From contig NZ_JAMTCF010000012.1 of assembly GCF_024171695.1 (NCBI RefSeq), positions 124,001 through 188,000 on the forward strand: a DNA stretch of 64,000 nt. The letters are read 5' to 3'. The DNA comes from Actinosynnema pretiosum. GTDB lineage: Bacteria > Actinomycetota > Actinomycetes > Mycobacteriales > Pseudonocardiaceae. A program made the position numbers and the translations under genes. How positions within the stretch are numbered: the stretch's first letter is position 1; each line of letters begins with the position of its first letter. This document shows positions 9,515-19,013 of this stretch, piece after piece. The notes below the pieces were generated by a model. It was not told the DNA's origin. It saw only the letters and a program-made list of their open reading frames with translations, and made no database searches.

Positions 9515-12043
9515 TTGACGGCCGAGGCCCTCCCCGCCGAACTTCGTCGAGCCATCGTCCAGCTCGCCAGGACACCACGACTGCTGGTGGCCTGCGACTA
9601 CGACGGCACCCTGGCTCCGATCGTGGAGAACCCCGAAGACGCCCGACCGCTACCGGAGGCGGTGGGCGCGCTGCGCTCGCTCGCCGGTCTGCACGAGACG
9701 ACGACCGCCGTGATCTCCGGGCGCGCGCTGCGCGACCTGGCGACGCTGTCCAGGCTGCCCGCCGAGGTGCACCTGGTCGGCTCGCACGGCTCCGAGTTCG
9801 ACGTCGGCTTCGTGCACGCGCTGGACGCGGACGCCAGGGCGCTGCACCGCAGGCTGGAGAGCGAGCTGGAGAAGCTCGTCGACGGCAGCGAAGGCGTTTC
9901 ACTGGAGATCAAGCCCGCCAGCATCGCCGTGCACGTGCGGCGAGCGCCCGCCGAGGTCGGCGAGCGCGTGCTGGACGCGGTGCGCACCGGTCCCTGCACC
10001 TGGGACGGCGTGCAGGTCACCGAGGGCAAGGCCGTGGTGGAGCTCGCCGTGGTGCAGACCGACAAGGGCCACGCCCTCGACGTCCTGCGCCACCGCGTGT
10101 CCGCCACGGCGTCCGTGTTCGTCGGCGACGACGTCACGGACGAGAAGGCGTTCGCCCGGCTGTCCGGGCCGGACGTCGGCATCAAGGTCGGCGACGGCGA
10201 GACCCTGGCGGAGTACCACATCACCGACTCGCCCGACGTGGCGACGGTGCTGGCGCTGCTGCTGGAGGAGCGCAGGAACTGGCTGCACGGCGACCAGGCC
10301 GTGCCGATCGAGCGGCTGACCATGCTCGCCAACGAGCGGTCGGTCGCGCTGGTCACCCCGGACGCCAGGGTGAACTGGCTGTGCCACCCGGAGCCGGACT
10401 CGGCGGCGGTGTTCGCCGACCTGCTCGGCGGCCCGTCCGCGGGCCACTTCACGATCAAGCCGGAGCACGGGTCGCTGCCTCTGGGCCAGCGCTACGTGCC
10501 GGGCACGATGGTCGTGGAGACCCGGTGGTCGCGGCTGCTGGTCACCGACTACCTGGACCACGACCTGCCCGGCCACCGCACCGACCTGGTGCGGCGGATC
10601 AGCGGGTCCACGAACGCGGTCATCACCTTCGCGCCCCGGCCCGAGTTCGGGCAGGTGCCGGTGCGGCTGCTGCGCGAGCGGGACGGCCTGCGGGTCGCGG
10701 GCACCTCGGAGCCGATGGTGCTGCGCTCGCCGGGCGTCGACTGGGAGATCACCAGCGACGGCGTGCAGGAGACCGCGGTCGCGGTCGTGCGGCCGAGGGA
10801 GGGCGCGGCGATCCTGCTGGAGCTGCGCTGCGGCACGGACGATTTGTCCGAGAGCACGCTGGGCGAGCCCGAGCGGCGCGCCCGCGCGGGCGGGTTCTGG
10901 TCGGACTGGGCGGCGACGCTGAAGCTGCCGTCGGTCGAGCCGGAGCTGGTGCTGCGGTCCGCGCTGACCCTCAAGGGCCTGGTGCACCACGAGACCGGGG
11001 CCATCATGGCGGCGGCGACCACGTCGCTGCCCGAGGAGCTCGGCGGCATCCGGAACTGGGACTACCGCTACTGCTGGCTGCGGGACGCGGCGCTGACCGC
11101 GCAGGCGCTGGTGTCGGTCGGCTCGCTGACCGAGGCCGAGGCGTTCCTGGGCTGGGTGCACGGCGTGCTGGACACGCTGCCCGGCCCGGAGCGGCTGCAC
11201 CCGCTGTACACGCTGCAGGGCACCATGCTGGGCGCCGAGGCGGTCATCGACACGCTGCCCGGTTACGCGGGCTCGCGGCCGGTGCGCGTGGGCAACCTGG
11301 CGAACCAGCAGGTGCAGCTGGACGTGTTCGGGCCCGTCGTGGACCTGGTCGCCGAGCTGGCGAGCGCGCGCGGCGCGCTCACCGACGAGGACTGGCGGAT
11401 GGTCCAGGCCATGGCGGAGGCCGTGGCGCGGCGGTGGCACGAGCCGGACCACGGCATCTGGGAGGAGCGGCACGCTCCCCGGCACCACGTGTACTCGAAG
11501 GTCATGTGCTGGGTCACGCTGGACCGCGCGGTGCGGCTGGCCGAGCAGTACGGGCGGCCCCTCGACCCGTCGTGGCCGGTGCTGCGGGACACGATCGCCA
11601 CGGACGTGCTGAAGAACGGGTGGAGCGACGTCGCCCAGTCCTTCACGACCGCGTACGACGGCGACGACCTGGACGCGGCCTCGCTGCACGTGGGCCTCGC
11701 CGGGCTGATCGACCCGACGGACGAGCGGTTCCAGGCCACGGTCACCGCGATCGAGGCGGAGCTGCGGTCCGGGTCCACGGTGTACCGGTACCGGCGCGAC
11801 GACGGCCTCCCCGGCGACGAGGGCGGGTTCCACCTGTGCGCCGCGTGGATGATCGAGTCCTACCTGCTGACCGGTCGGCGGACGGAGGCGGAGGAGCTGT
11901 TCGCGCAGATGGTCGACGCCGCCGGGCCCACCGGGCTGCTGCCGGAGGAGTACGACCCGATCGCGGAGCGCTCGCTGGGCAACCACCCGCAGGCGTACAG
12001 CCACCTCGGGCTGATCCGGTGCGCGCAGCTGCTGGCGAAGTGA
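9515..12043 (+). CDS. Fusion of trehalose-6-phosphate phosphatase (OtsB) and a GH15 glycoside hydrolase
   Basis: 842 residues from a TTG start with GAGGAGG 4 bases upstream. Residues 1-255 are an OtsB HAD domain: CDYDGTLAP nucleophile motif, VISGRAL, the QTDKG lysine and the FVGDDVTDEKAF metal motif. Residues about 265-842 are a GH15 (alpha,alpha)6 barrel of glucoamylase/trehalase type, with NWDYRYCWLRDA and, near the end, LLPEEYDP carrying the second catalytic Glu. Actinobacterial GH15 enzymes of this kind include trehalases. One chain could therefore finish trehalose synthesis and also cut trehalose or another alpha-glucoside. The GH15 substrate is not settled by sequence. Otherwise M. tuberculosis OtsB1 is, from memory, also fused to a hydrolase, but of family GH65. 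Confidence 0.92.
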   Translation: MTAEALPAELRRAIVQLARTPRLLVACDYDGTLAPIVENPEDARPLPEAVGALRSLAGLHETTTAVISGRALRDLATLSRLPAEVHLVGSHGSEFDVGFVHALDADARALHRRLESELEKLVDGSEGVSLEIKPASIAVHVRRAPAEVGERVLDAVRTGPCTWDGVQVTEGKAVVELAVVQTDKGHALDVLRHRVSATASVFVGDDVTDEKAFARLSGPDVGIKVGDGETLAEYHITDSPDVATVLALLLEERRNWLHGDQAVPIERLTMLANERSVALVTPDARVNWLCHPEPDSAAVFADLLGGPSAGHFTIKPEHGSLPLGQRYVPGTMVVETRWSRLLVTDYLDHDLPGHRTDLVRRISGSTNAVITFAPRPEFGQVPVRLLRERDGLRVAGTSEPMVLRSPGVDWEITSDGVQETAVAVVRPREGAAILLELRCGTDDLSESTLGEPERRARAGGFWSDWAATLKLPSVEPELVLRSALTLKGLVHHETGAIMAAATTSLPEELGGIRNWDYRYCWLRDAALTAQALVSVGSLTEAEAFLGWVHGVLDTLPGPERLHPLYTLQGTMLGAEAVIDTLPGYAGSRPVRVGNLANQQVQLDVFGPVVDLVAELASARGALTDEDWRMVQAMAEAVARRWHEPDHGIWEERHAPRHHVYSKVMCWVTLDRAVRLAEQYGRPLDPSWPVLRDTIATDVLKNGWSDVAQSFTTAYDGDDLDAASLHVGLAGLIDPTDERFQATVTAIEAELRSGSTVYRYRRDDGLPGDEGGFHLCAAWMIESYLLTGRRTEAEELFAQMVDAAGPTGLLPEEYDPIAERSLGNHPQAYSHLGLIRCAQLLAK

Positions 12044-12073
12044 GCTGACCGCCCCTCGGGGCGGTGCACGACG

Positions 12074-12126
12074 CGGAACCCCCGTTCCCGGCCTTCTCGG
12101 CCGGGGGCGGGGGTTCCGGTTTTTTT
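12074..12126 (+). terminator. Strong intrinsic terminator of the trehalose genes
   Basis: Outer arms CGGAACCCCCG (12074-12084) and CGGGGGTTCCG (12108-12118), an inner GGCC-containing stem, then seven T residues from 12120. This is a rare U-rich tail for this genome. Confidence 0.9.
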
Positions 12127-12140
12127 GGGGGGAGGGGGCG

Positions 12141-12257
12141 TCAGGCAGGCTCGGCCGGGGCGGCGGGCTCCTCGGCGCGGTGGCCGGTGGGACAGCGGGA
12201 GTCGTCGACGCGCTCCTGGGCGTCGGTGGCGGGCATGACGACCAGGACGCGGCGCAC
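12141..12257 (-). CDS. Possible 38-residue small protein downstream of the SDR gene
   Basis: GTG start with AAAGGA 7 bases upstream, a better ribosome site than many genes here. The product begins VRRVLVVMPATDAQERVDDS and ends in an Ala/Pro/Glu tail; it has one Cys and no membrane segment. The start lies 32 bases beyond the SDR stop codon, so it could be the second gene of that operon. Assignment rests on the ribosome site and position only, since I recognise no family. Confidence 0.45.
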   Translation of the reverse strand: MRRVLVVMPATDAQERVDDSRCPTGHRAEEPAAPAEPA

Positions 12258-12289
12258 ACCCCCGTCCTTTGTGGATGGTGGCTGTGCGG

Positions 12290-13135
12290 TCAGGCTGCGG
12301 GGTGGTCGGTCCGGGGAGCGCTCTCCGCCTCGGCGGCGAGGTTCGCGCGCAGGGCGTCGACCTTGGCGGTGGCGTAGGCGTGCGAGTCGGAGCCGAGGAC
12401 CTGGCGCAGCGGGGCTCCCGCGACCGAGGCCCGCGCGATGATCTCGGCCGCGCCCCGCACCGGGTCGCCGAGCTGGGAGCCCTGCAGCGCCCGGTGGTCG
12501 GCCACCATCCGCCGGATCGCCGGGTAGTGGTCGGTGGTGGTCTCGGGCAGCGCCAGGGAGTCCGGGCTGAGGAACGAGGTGCGGAAGTAGCCCGGTTCCA
12601 CGAGGGTGACCTCGACGCCGTGCTCGGCCACCTCGCCCGCGAGCGCCTCGGTCATGGCCTCCAGCGCGAACTTGCCCGCGCAGTACAGGGCCCAGCCGGG
12701 CAGCGAGACCAGGCCGAGGACCGAGGAGACGTTGACGACCCGGCCGGAGCGCTGCTCCCGCAGGACCGGGAGCGCGGCGCGCAGCACGTTCCACACGCCG
12801 ACCACCTGCACGTCCAGCATGTCCCGGACGGCCTCGGCGGTGGTCTCCTCCACGGCGGCCAGGTAGCCGTAGCCCGCGTTGTTGACCACCACGTCCAGCC
12901 CGCCGAAGCGCTCGGCGGCGGCGGTGACGGCGCGCCGGACGTCGGCCTCGTCGGCGAGGTCGACGGTGAGCGGCAGCAGGCGGGTGGTGTCCTCGTCGGC
13001 CAGCGCCGCGCGGAGGCGGTCGGCGGAGCGGGAGGTGGCGGCGACGTTGGCGCCCCGCGCGAGGAGCTGGCGGACGAGTTCGAGGCCGAGGCCCTTCGAC
13101 GCGCCGGTGACGAACCAGGTGGCGGGGGTGGTCAT
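12290..13135 (-). CDS. Short-chain dehydrogenase/reductase (SDR)
   Basis: 281 residues, classical SDR. NAD(P)-binding TGASKGLG is at residues 10-17, NNAGYG near 89, the catalytic Ser in NVSSVLGL, and YxxxK as YCAGK. Arg after the first beta-alpha-beta unit (SRSADR) favours NADP(H). The substrate cannot be told. The gene runs divergently from an MmyB-type regulator 153 bases away; this pairing of an SDR with an MmyB-like XRE regulator is common in actinomycetes and suggests control by it. Confidence 0.9.
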   Translation of the reverse strand: MTTPATWFVTGASKGLGLELVRQLLARGANVAATSRSADRLRAALADEDTTRLLPLTVDLADEADVRRAVTAAAERFGGLDVVVNNAGYGYLAAVEETTAEAVRDMLDVQVVGVWNVLRAALPVLREQRSGRVVNVSSVLGLVSLPGWALYCAGKFALEAMTEALAGEVAEHGVEVTLVEPGYFRTSFLSPDSLALPETTTDHYPAIRRMVADHRALQGSQLGDPVRGAAEIIARASVAGAPLRQVLGSDSHAYATAKVDALRANLAAEAESAPRTDHPAA

Positions 13136-13288
13136 GGTGCTTCCTCCGGGGTTGTGCCGCTTGGGGACGCCTCAAGCCTGCTGCGCCGGGCGGGCTTCCG
13201 GGGGTGTGCGGCGGGCCCTGCGCCGACTAGGACGCGCAGTCCTACCCGAGGCCCGCCGGGACGCCGCCGGGGTGGGCAGACTGGGGGC

Positions 13289-14143
13289 GTGGCGCAGAAC
13301 AACGGGGAGCTGGCGGACTTCCTCAAGCGGGCGCGCGCGCAGAGCGACCCGGAGCGGGCCGGGCTGCCGCCGGACGGGCGGGTGCGGCGGGTGCCGGGGT
13401 TGCGGCGCGAGGAGGTCGCGCGGCTGGCCGGGGTGTCCGCGGACTACTACGCGCGGCTGGAGCAGGGGCGGCGGATCGTGCCGTCGCCCGCGGTGGTCGA
13501 CGCGATCGGGCGGGCGCTCGGGCTCGACGACGCGGGCCAGGCGCACCTGCGGGACCTGATCGGCGTCGGCTCCGCCCCCGCGCGGCGGCGGAGCACCGGG
13601 GCTCAGCGGCTGCGGCCGGGCGTGCACCGGCTGTTCGACTCGCTGGACGGCGTGCCCGCGCTGGCGCTGGGGCGGCGCACGGACGTGCTGGCGGCCAACC
13701 GGCTGGCGCGGGCGCTGTTCACCGACTTCGAGGCGATCCCCGCGCCGCGCCGGAACTACGCCCGCTGGATGCTCCTCGACCCGGCCGCGCGGGCGCTGTT
13801 CGCCGACTGGGAGGCGCAGGCGCGCAACGCCGTGGAGAGCCTGCGGCTGGAGGTCGGGCGCGACCCCGGCGACCGGGCCACCCTGGCGCTGCTGGCCGAG
13901 CTGCGGGAGCTGAGCCCGGAGTTCGACCTGTGGTGGGCGCGGCACCGGGTGCACCAGCGCACGCACGGGTCGAAGAGGCTGGTGCACCCGCTGGTGGGCG
14001 AGCTGACCGTCGAGTACGAGACGGTCGCGCTGCCTGGCGACCCGGACACGACGCTGTTCCTGTACACGGCGGAGGCGGGCTCGCCGTCCGAGCAGGCGCT
14101 GGACCTGCTGGCGAGCTGGACGCTCGCGGCGCCGGTGCGGTGA
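13289..14143 (+). CDS. XRE-type regulator with a C-terminal MmyB-like ligand domain
   Basis: 284 residues from GTG. Residues 1-85 hold a helix-turn-helix (VARLAGVSADYYARLEQGR) preceded by the PGLRREEVA motif typical of this group. The C-terminal 180 residues match MmyB-like domains, thought to bind a fatty acid-like ligand, with DVLAANRLARALF and the FDLWWARHRV region. A CAGACT box 6 bases before the start is a poor -10. It most likely controls the divergent SDR gene. It converges with radA, with only 10 bases between the stop codons. Confidence 0.87.
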   Translation: MAQNNGELADFLKRARAQSDPERAGLPPDGRVRRVPGLRREEVARLAGVSADYYARLEQGRRIVPSPAVVDAIGRALGLDDAGQAHLRDLIGVGSAPARRRSTGAQRLRPGVHRLFDSLDGVPALALGRRTDVLAANRLARALFTDFEAIPAPRRNYARWMLLDPAARALFADWEAQARNAVESLRLEVGRDPGDRATLALLAELRELSPEFDLWWARHRVHQRTHGSKRLVHPLVGELTVEYETVALPGDPDTTLFLYTAEAGSPSEQALDLLASWTLAAPVR

Positions 14144-14153
14144 GTTCTGCGGG

Positions 14154-15548
14154 TTACTCCTCCTTGCTGCTGCCGCCGCCGCGCCTGCCGGAGATCTTCA
14201 GCAGCCGCAGCGCCTCGGACAGGTCGTGCGCCACCAGCGCGCGGGTCTCCTTCGGCAGCGGGCCGGAGTCCGGGGGCACCAGCGCCCTGGTGTAGCCGAG
14301 CCTGGCCGCCTCGCTGAGCCTGCGGCCGACGCCGTTGACGCGGCGCAGCTCGCCGGACAGGCCGACCTCGCCGACCACCACCAGGTCGTGCGGCAGCGGC
14401 TGGTCCACGGCGGCCGACGCGACCGCCAGCGCCAGCGCCAGGTCCACCGACGGCTCCACCAGCCGCATCCCGCCCACGGTCGCGGTGAACACGTCCTTGT
14501 TGCCCAGCGGCACCCGGCCGCGCTTCTCCAGCACCGCCATCACCATCGCCACCCGCGCCGAGTCCAGCCCGCTCACCGCGCGCCGGGGCGCGGGCAGGCT
14601 GGTCGGCGCCACCAGCGCCTGGACCTCGCCCAGCAGCGGGCGCTTGCCCTCGACCACGACGGTCACCGCCGAGCCGGTCACGTCCTGCTCGCGCCGGTTG
14701 AGGAACAGGCCGGACGGGTCGGGGACGCCCACGATGCCGTCGTCGCGCAGCTCGAAGCAGCCGACCTCGTCCGCCGCGCCGAACCGGTTCTTGATGCCGC
14801 GCAGCAGCCGCAGCGTCGAGTGCCGGTCGCCCTCGAACTGGAGCACCACGTCGACCAGGTGCTCCAGCACCCTCGGGCCCGCGACCGAGCCGTCCTTGGT
14901 CACGTGGCCCACCAGGATCACCGGCAGGTTCCGCTCCTTGGCCAGCGAGATCAGCCCGGACGTCACCGCCCGAACCTGGCTCACGCCGCCGGGCATCCCG
15001 TCGATGCTCAGGGACGACATGGTCTGCACCGAGTCGACGATCATCATGCTGGGCTTGACCGCGTCGACCTGCCCGAGCACGGCCGAGATGTCGCTCTCGG
15101 CGGCGAGGTAGATCTCGTCGTGCAGGTTCCCGGTGCGGTCGGCGCGCAGCCGGACCTGGCCCGCGGACTCCTCACCGGTCACGTAGAGGCACCGACCGAC
15201 CGTGCTGGCCCACCGATGGGCGACCTCCAGCAGGAGGGTCGACTTGCCGACGCCGGGCTCACCCGCCAGCAGGACGACCGCGCCGGGGACGAGCCCGCCG
15301 CCGAGCACCCGGTCCAGCTCGCCGACCCCGGTGGCCGAGGCCCGCGAGGACTCGATGTCGACCTGGCCGATGGGGCGCGCGTCCCCCGAGGTGGCGCCCG
15401 CGAGGAAGCGGGTCGGGGCGGCGGCCCCGCGCTCCTCGACCGTGCCCCACGCCTGGCACTCCGGGCAGCGCCCGACCCACTTGGACACCTCGTGCCCGCA
15501 CTCAGCGCACCGGTAGACGGGCCGGGCCGCCCGAACGTTCTTGGCCAC
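14154..15548 (-). CDS. radA: DNA repair protein RadA
   Basis: 464 residues. A Cys4 zinc finger (Cys14, 17, 28, 31), Walker A GEPGVGKS (96-103), the RadA-specific KNRFG motif and a C-terminal Lon-like domain are all present. RadA is a RecA paralogue that drives branch migration of recombination intermediates. The start is a GTG with a TAGCCT box 6 bases upstream and no Shine-Dalgarno, so translation may be leaderless. In M. tuberculosis the order lpqE-radA-disA is conserved; here lpqE lies upstream but no disA follows, and a convergent regulator occupies that position. Confidence 0.96.
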   Translation of the reverse strand: MAKNVRAARPVYRCAECGHEVSKWVGRCPECQAWGTVEERGAAAPTRFLAGATSGDARPIGQVDIESSRASATGVGELDRVLGGGLVPGAVVLLAGEPGVGKSTLLLEVAHRWASTVGRCLYVTGEESAGQVRLRADRTGNLHDEIYLAAESDISAVLGQVDAVKPSMMIVDSVQTMSSLSIDGMPGGVSQVRAVTSGLISLAKERNLPVILVGHVTKDGSVAGPRVLEHLVDVVLQFEGDRHSTLRLLRGIKNRFGAADEVGCFELRDDGIVGVPDPSGLFLNRREQDVTGSAVTVVVEGKRPLLGEVQALVAPTSLPAPRRAVSGLDSARVAMVMAVLEKRGRVPLGNKDVFTATVGGMRLVEPSVDLALALAVASAAVDQPLPHDLVVVGEVGLSGELRRVNGVGRRLSEAARLGYTRALVPPDSGPLPKETRALVAHDLSEALRLLKISGRRGGGSSKEE

Positions 15549-15554
15549 CCGGCC

Positions 15555-15560
15555 AGGCTA
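15555..15560 (-). promoter_or_regulatory. -10 box for leaderless radA
   Basis: TAGCCT on the minus strand, ending 6 bases before the radA GTG start. Confidence 0.5.
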
Positions 15561-16158
15561 ACCACCACCCCCGACAGCCCGACCGCAGCACACCCGACCG
15601 GCCCCCGCTCGGGCCCGCCGGACCCCCGCGCACGGGCCGCCCCCCCTGCGGCACCCCGCACCCGCGCGCTGCGGTGCGCCGAGGGGACGGGAACCGCCCA
15701 GCGGAAACCCGCGCGGCGGGGGCGGGTCGGGCGGCGGTCGGCCGGAGGGCCGCGCACGGGCCGGAGGGCCGCGAACGTCGCAGCGGGACTCCGCAGGGCG
15801 GGGTTCCGGCGGGGGCGCAAGGGAACCGGTGGGCGCGGGGCAGGCGGGCACGAGGCTCACGGCGCGTGGTCGGTGGGCGTGAGGCCAGTGGGCGCGGGCC
15901 GGTAGTCCCGGAACCCGGCGGGTCCGTGGGTGCCGTGGGCCCGTGGGTGCGGTGCGTCCCTGGGCCGGTGGGTGCGCCGGGGGGTGGGCTGGCCAGCGTG
16001 GAGGTCCGGTCGGCGTGGCGATCCGGCGGGCGCGAGGCGCTCTCCGCCCCCGCCGCAAACGCTTCCGCCCCGGTGCCCGCTCTCCCGCGCGACACCACCG
16101 GTCACCGCGCGTCGACCACCGACCCCGTTCCGCCACCCCCACTCCCCCGACACAAGCC
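15561..16158. other. Gap of about 600 bases without a gene
   Basis: Very GC-rich DNA between radA and lpqE. Long open frames occur but show only Pro/Arg/Gly-rich shadow protein. Between about 15870 and 15985 there are loose direct repeats built on GTGGGYGC. I find no disA, no RNA gene and no convincing promoter except the radA box at its left edge. Confidence 0.6.
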
Positions 16159-16200
16159 CGAGGGCCCCTCACCGGTGTCATCACCGCCAAGGGGCCCTCG
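16159..16200 (-). terminator. Terminator-like hairpin after lpqE
   Basis: Perfect arms CGAGGGCCCC (16159-16168) and GGGGCCCTCG (16191-16200), 46 bases past the lpqE stop, with an inner CGGTG/CACCG-like pairing. No T run. Confidence 0.65.
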
Positions 16201-16246
16201 GACGAGCTCAGGGGCGCTCAGGCGTCCCAGGAGGACGCTCGGAGGC

Positions 16247-16975
16247 TCAGTGCTCGGACTTCTGCTCCACGCGCGCTTCCGGGGTCGCGCCGATCGGCAC
16301 GTCCAGGGTCAGCTGCCCGGCCTTCTCGAACCGGAACGTCACCTTGATGGTCTGACCGGGCCGCACGTCCTGCGTGAAGTCCGGCAGCACGATCCGCACC
16401 TTGCCCGGCTCGGCGGTGGCCTCGGGGGCGGAGGAGGACTGGGCGCTGCTCGGCGCGGCCGAGGACTGCTGCGCCGAGGAAGCGGAAGGCGCCGAAGACG
16501 CCGAAGACGCCGCAGAGCCCGACGTGGGCGCCGAGGACGACGACGCCGCGCTCGACGGCGCGGAGGTGGTCGTCGGGCGGGCCGAGGTGCCGGGGGCGTT
16601 CTCCACCGTCTCCGCCACGATGCTCGTGGTCGGCTCCAGCTCGACGTCGCCGCTCAGCTCCGCCTCGCCGGACGCGGTGCTGGTGACGGAGGTGAGCCGG
16701 TCCAGCTCGGTGCCGTTGTTGACGATGCTGACCACCAGCGGCGCGGAGCCGCCCGTCGGGTACAGGCCGTCCTCGAGCGGGAACTGGAGCTGGGCGTCGC
16801 GGACCGCGATGACGCCGACGTCACCGGACGCGCCGTTGACGGCGGCCACCTTGTGGCTGGTCTGGGTGATCTGCCCCGCGCCGCAAGCCGTTGCGATGAG
16901 ACCGATGCCAGCGACCGCGGCGGCGACGACGACCGCGCGGCGAGGAGCTGGGGACTTCTGCTGTGCGCGACCCAC
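16247..16975 (-). CDS. lpqE: LpqE-like lipoprotein
   Basis: 242 residues. A signal peptide (RR, then about 20 hydrophobic residues) ends in the lipobox IATACGAG with the lipidated Cys31. The following GAGQITQT, the AVNG segment and the C-terminal FRFEKAGQ..LDVPI motif match mycobacterial LpqE as I remember it. A Ser/Ala-rich linker of about 65 residues (about 135-200) is inserted between the two beta halves. The family is related to PCuAC-type copper proteins but I do not see its Met/His copper motif, so the function stays open. It diverges from carD, as in M. tuberculosis. AAGGA lies upstream of the GTG start. Confidence 0.85.
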   Translation of the reverse strand: MGRAQQKSPAPRRAVVVAAAVAGIGLIATACGAGQITQTSHKVAAVNGASGDVGVIAVRDAQLQFPLEDGLYPTGGSAPLVVSIVNNGTELDRLTSVTSTASGEAELSGDVELEPTTSIVAETVENAPGTSARPTTTSAPSSAASSSSAPTSGSAASSASSAPSASSAQQSSAAPSSAQSSSAPEATAEPGKVRIVLPDFTQDVRPGQTIKVTFRFEKAGQLTLDVPIGATPEARVEQKSEH

Positions 16976-17233
16976 GGCTGCTCAGATCCTTCCGGTGTGT
17001 TGACGGGAGCGGCAGGACCAGGCCCGACCACCGATCAAGGAGCCTAACCGGGACCGCCCCGACCGGCGGCACGTGGTGGCCTAGCGCACGGTGACGCAGC
17101 GCTTCCGTTGCACGCGAACAGGTGGTTTGTCAACCCCCCGCGCGGCCCTGACCAGCGCGAACCGATCCCCGGAGACCGATGAGGGGATTGCCCGACGTGT
17201 TAGGATGGAGTCAGCGAAAGGGGCAGAGGACAC

Positions 17234-17722
17234 ATGGTTTTCAAGGTCGGAGAGACCGTCGTCTACCCGCACCACGGTGCCGCTCTCATCGAAGCGATCG
17301 AGACCCGCTTGATCAAGGGCGAGGAGAAGAAGTACCTCGTCCTCAAGGTTGCCCAGGGTGATCTCACTGTTCGCGTCCCCGCCGACAACGCCGAGATCGT
17401 GGGCGTGCGCGACGTGGTCGGGCAGGAGGGCCTGGACAAGGTCTTCGAGGTGTTGCGCGCTCCCCACACCGAGGAGCCGACCAACTGGTCGCGGCGGTAC
17501 AAGGCCAACCTGGAGAAGCTCGCGTCCGGTGACGTGAACAAGGTGGCCGAAGTGGTGCGTGACCTCTGGCGGCGCGAGAAGGACCGCGGGCTGTCGGCGG
17601 GCGAGAAGCGGATGCTGGCGAAGGCCCGGCAGATACTGGTCAGCGAACTGGCGCTGGCCGAGGGCACCGACGAGGACAAGGCCGAGGTCCTCCTCGACGA
17701 GGTCCTCGCGACCGCGTCCTGA
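17234..17722 (+). CDS. carD: RNA polymerase-binding transcription factor CarD
   Basis: 162 residues, normal length. The N-terminal Tudor-like domain ([14 protein letters not shown]) binds the RNA polymerase beta subunit; the C-terminal helical domain (from about residue 70, with the NWSRRYKAN and [15 protein letters not shown] regions) touches DNA at the upstream edge of the bubble through a conserved Trp. CarD stabilises open complexes at many promoters, including rRNA promoters, and is essential in mycobacteria. GAAAGGGG lies upstream of the ATG. ispD begins 35 bases later, as in other actinobacteria. Confidence 0.97.
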   Translation: MVFKVGETVVYPHHGAALIEAIETRLIKGEEKKYLVLKVAQGDLTVRVPADNAEIVGVRDVVGQEGLDKVFEVLRAPHTEEPTNWSRRYKANLEKLASGDVNKVAEVVRDLWRREKDRGLSAGEKRMLAKARQILVSELALAEGTDEDKAEVLLDEVLATAS

Positions 17723-17757
17723 TCTTCAACGAGCAGACCACACGGAACACCGCGAAC

Positions 17758-18450
17758 ATGGGTGTTGTCGCGCTCGTGCCCGCGGCGGGCCGGGGTGAGC
17801 GGTTGGGTTTCGGCATGCCCAAAGCCCTCGTCCCGGTGGCAGGCGTGCCACTTCTGGCGCACGCGATCCGAGGGCTCTTCGAGTCCGGACGCGTGCGGCA
17901 CGTCGTCGTCGCGGCGCCGCCGTCCGATGTGGACCAGGTGAGAACCGTCACCGCCCCGCTGGCACCCGCCGGTGGGGCGGTGCACGTGCTGGCCGGGGGA
18001 GCCGAGCGGTCGGACTCGGTCCGCCTGGCGCTGGAGCACGCGCTGGCCGAGGTGCCGGACGTGCGGGTGGTCCTGGTGCATGACGCCGCTCGCGCGTTCA
18101 CCCCTCCCGGCGTGATCAGGGACGTGGTGGACGCCGTGCTGGCGGGCCACCCAGCGGTCATCCCGGTGTTGCCCGTTGCGGACACCGTCAAACGGGTCGA
18201 CACGAAAGGGGTCGTCGTCGACACCCCCGACCGCGCGCTGCTGCGCGTCGTCCAGACGCCGCAGGGCTTCGACGCGGCCACGCTCCGCGAAGCGCACGAG
18301 TCCGGTCTGCACGCGACGGACGACGCTGGTCTGGTCGAGCGCCTCGGTGTGCCCGTGGTCACGGTCGCCGGGCACCAGGACGCGATGAAGGTCACCACGC
18401 CCTTCGACCTCGCGGTCGCGGAGGCGCTGCTCGTGGGAGGAACCGGGTGA
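17758..18450 (+). CDS. ispD: 2-C-methyl-D-erythritol 4-phosphate cytidylyltransferase
   Basis: 230 residues. IspD joins CTP to MEP in the non-mevalonate isoprenoid pathway. The CTP-binding loop [16 protein letters not shown] is at the N-terminus, followed by [10 protein letters not shown] and the dimerisation-arm region with [10 protein letters not shown]. The gene overlaps ispF by four bases (GTGA at 18447-18450), so the two are translationally coupled. Length and motifs are standard. Confidence 0.96.
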   Translation: MGVVALVPAAGRGERLGFGMPKALVPVAGVPLLAHAIRGLFESGRVRHVVVAAPPSDVDQVRTVTAPLAPAGGAVHVLAGGAERSDSVRLALEHALAEVPDVRVVLVHDAARAFTPPGVIRDVVDAVLAGHPAVIPVLPVADTVKRVDTKGVVVDTPDRALLRVVQTPQGFDAATLREAHESGLHATDDAGLVERLGVPVVTVAGHQDAMKVTTPFDLAVAEALLVGGTG

Positions 18451-18914
18451 GGGTCGGCATCGGCACGGACGTGCACCCCGTGGAGCCGGGTCGCGACTGC
18501 TGGATGGTCGGGCTGCTCTGGGAGGGCGCCGACGGGTGCGCCGGGCACTCGGACGGGGACGTGGCCGCGCACGCGCTGTGCGACGCGCTGCTGTCTGCGG
18601 CCGGGCTGGGCGACCTGGGGGCGGTGTTCGGCACCAGCGACCCCCGGTGGTCCGGCGCGCACGGCGTCGAGTTCCTCGCGGAGGCCAGGCGGCTGGTCGA
18701 GGCCGAGGGGTTCGTGGTGGGCAACGCGGCGGTCCAGGTGATCGGCAACGCGCCCCGCGTGGGCAAGCGGCGGGCCGAGGCGCAGAAGGTGCTGTCCGAG
18801 GTGCTGGGCGGGCCGGTCTCGGTGAGCGGGACGACCACGGACGGGCTCGGGCTCACCGGGCGCGGCGAGGGCGTCGCGGCGGTCGCGACCGCGCTGCTGC
18901 TCCCCAGGGGCTGA
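18447..18914 (+). CDS. ispF: 2-C-methyl-D-erythritol 2,4-cyclodiphosphate synthase
   Basis: 155 residues from GTG, coupled to ispD. IspF cyclises CDP-ME-2-phosphate to MEcPP with release of CMP. Metal ligands are visible as DVH (Asp8, His10) and His34 in [12 protein letters not shown]; the C-terminal [14 protein letters not shown] forms the CDP pocket and trimer cavity. The sequence is slightly shorter than usual in the loop before the HSDGD motif. No intact intermediate IspE gene is nearby, which is normal. Confidence 0.96.
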   Translation: MRVGIGTDVHPVEPGRDCWMVGLLWEGADGCAGHSDGDVAAHALCDALLSAAGLGDLGAVFGTSDPRWSGAHGVEFLAEARRLVEAEGFVVGNAAVQVIGNAPRVGKRRAEAQKVLSEVLGGPVSVSGTTTDGLGLTGRGEGVAAVATALLLPRG

Positions 18915-18999
18915 CACCCCCGCGTCCCACCGGGGCGGGGGCGAAGCGGCCGGGTGTGGTGTGCGTCTTGTGGTCGGGACTTGCGCGCCCGTGACGACG

Positions 19000-19005
19000 T
19001 AGCGT
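19000..19005 (+). promoter_or_regulatory. -10 box for a leaderless HAD-family gene
   Basis: TAGCGT, 8 bases before the GTG start at 19014, with no ribosome site. Confidence 0.45.
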
Positions 19006-19013
19006 GTCGGCAC

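Noticed and set aside
14226-15905. 559-residue frame opposite radA
   Set aside because: Shadow of radA; no domain.
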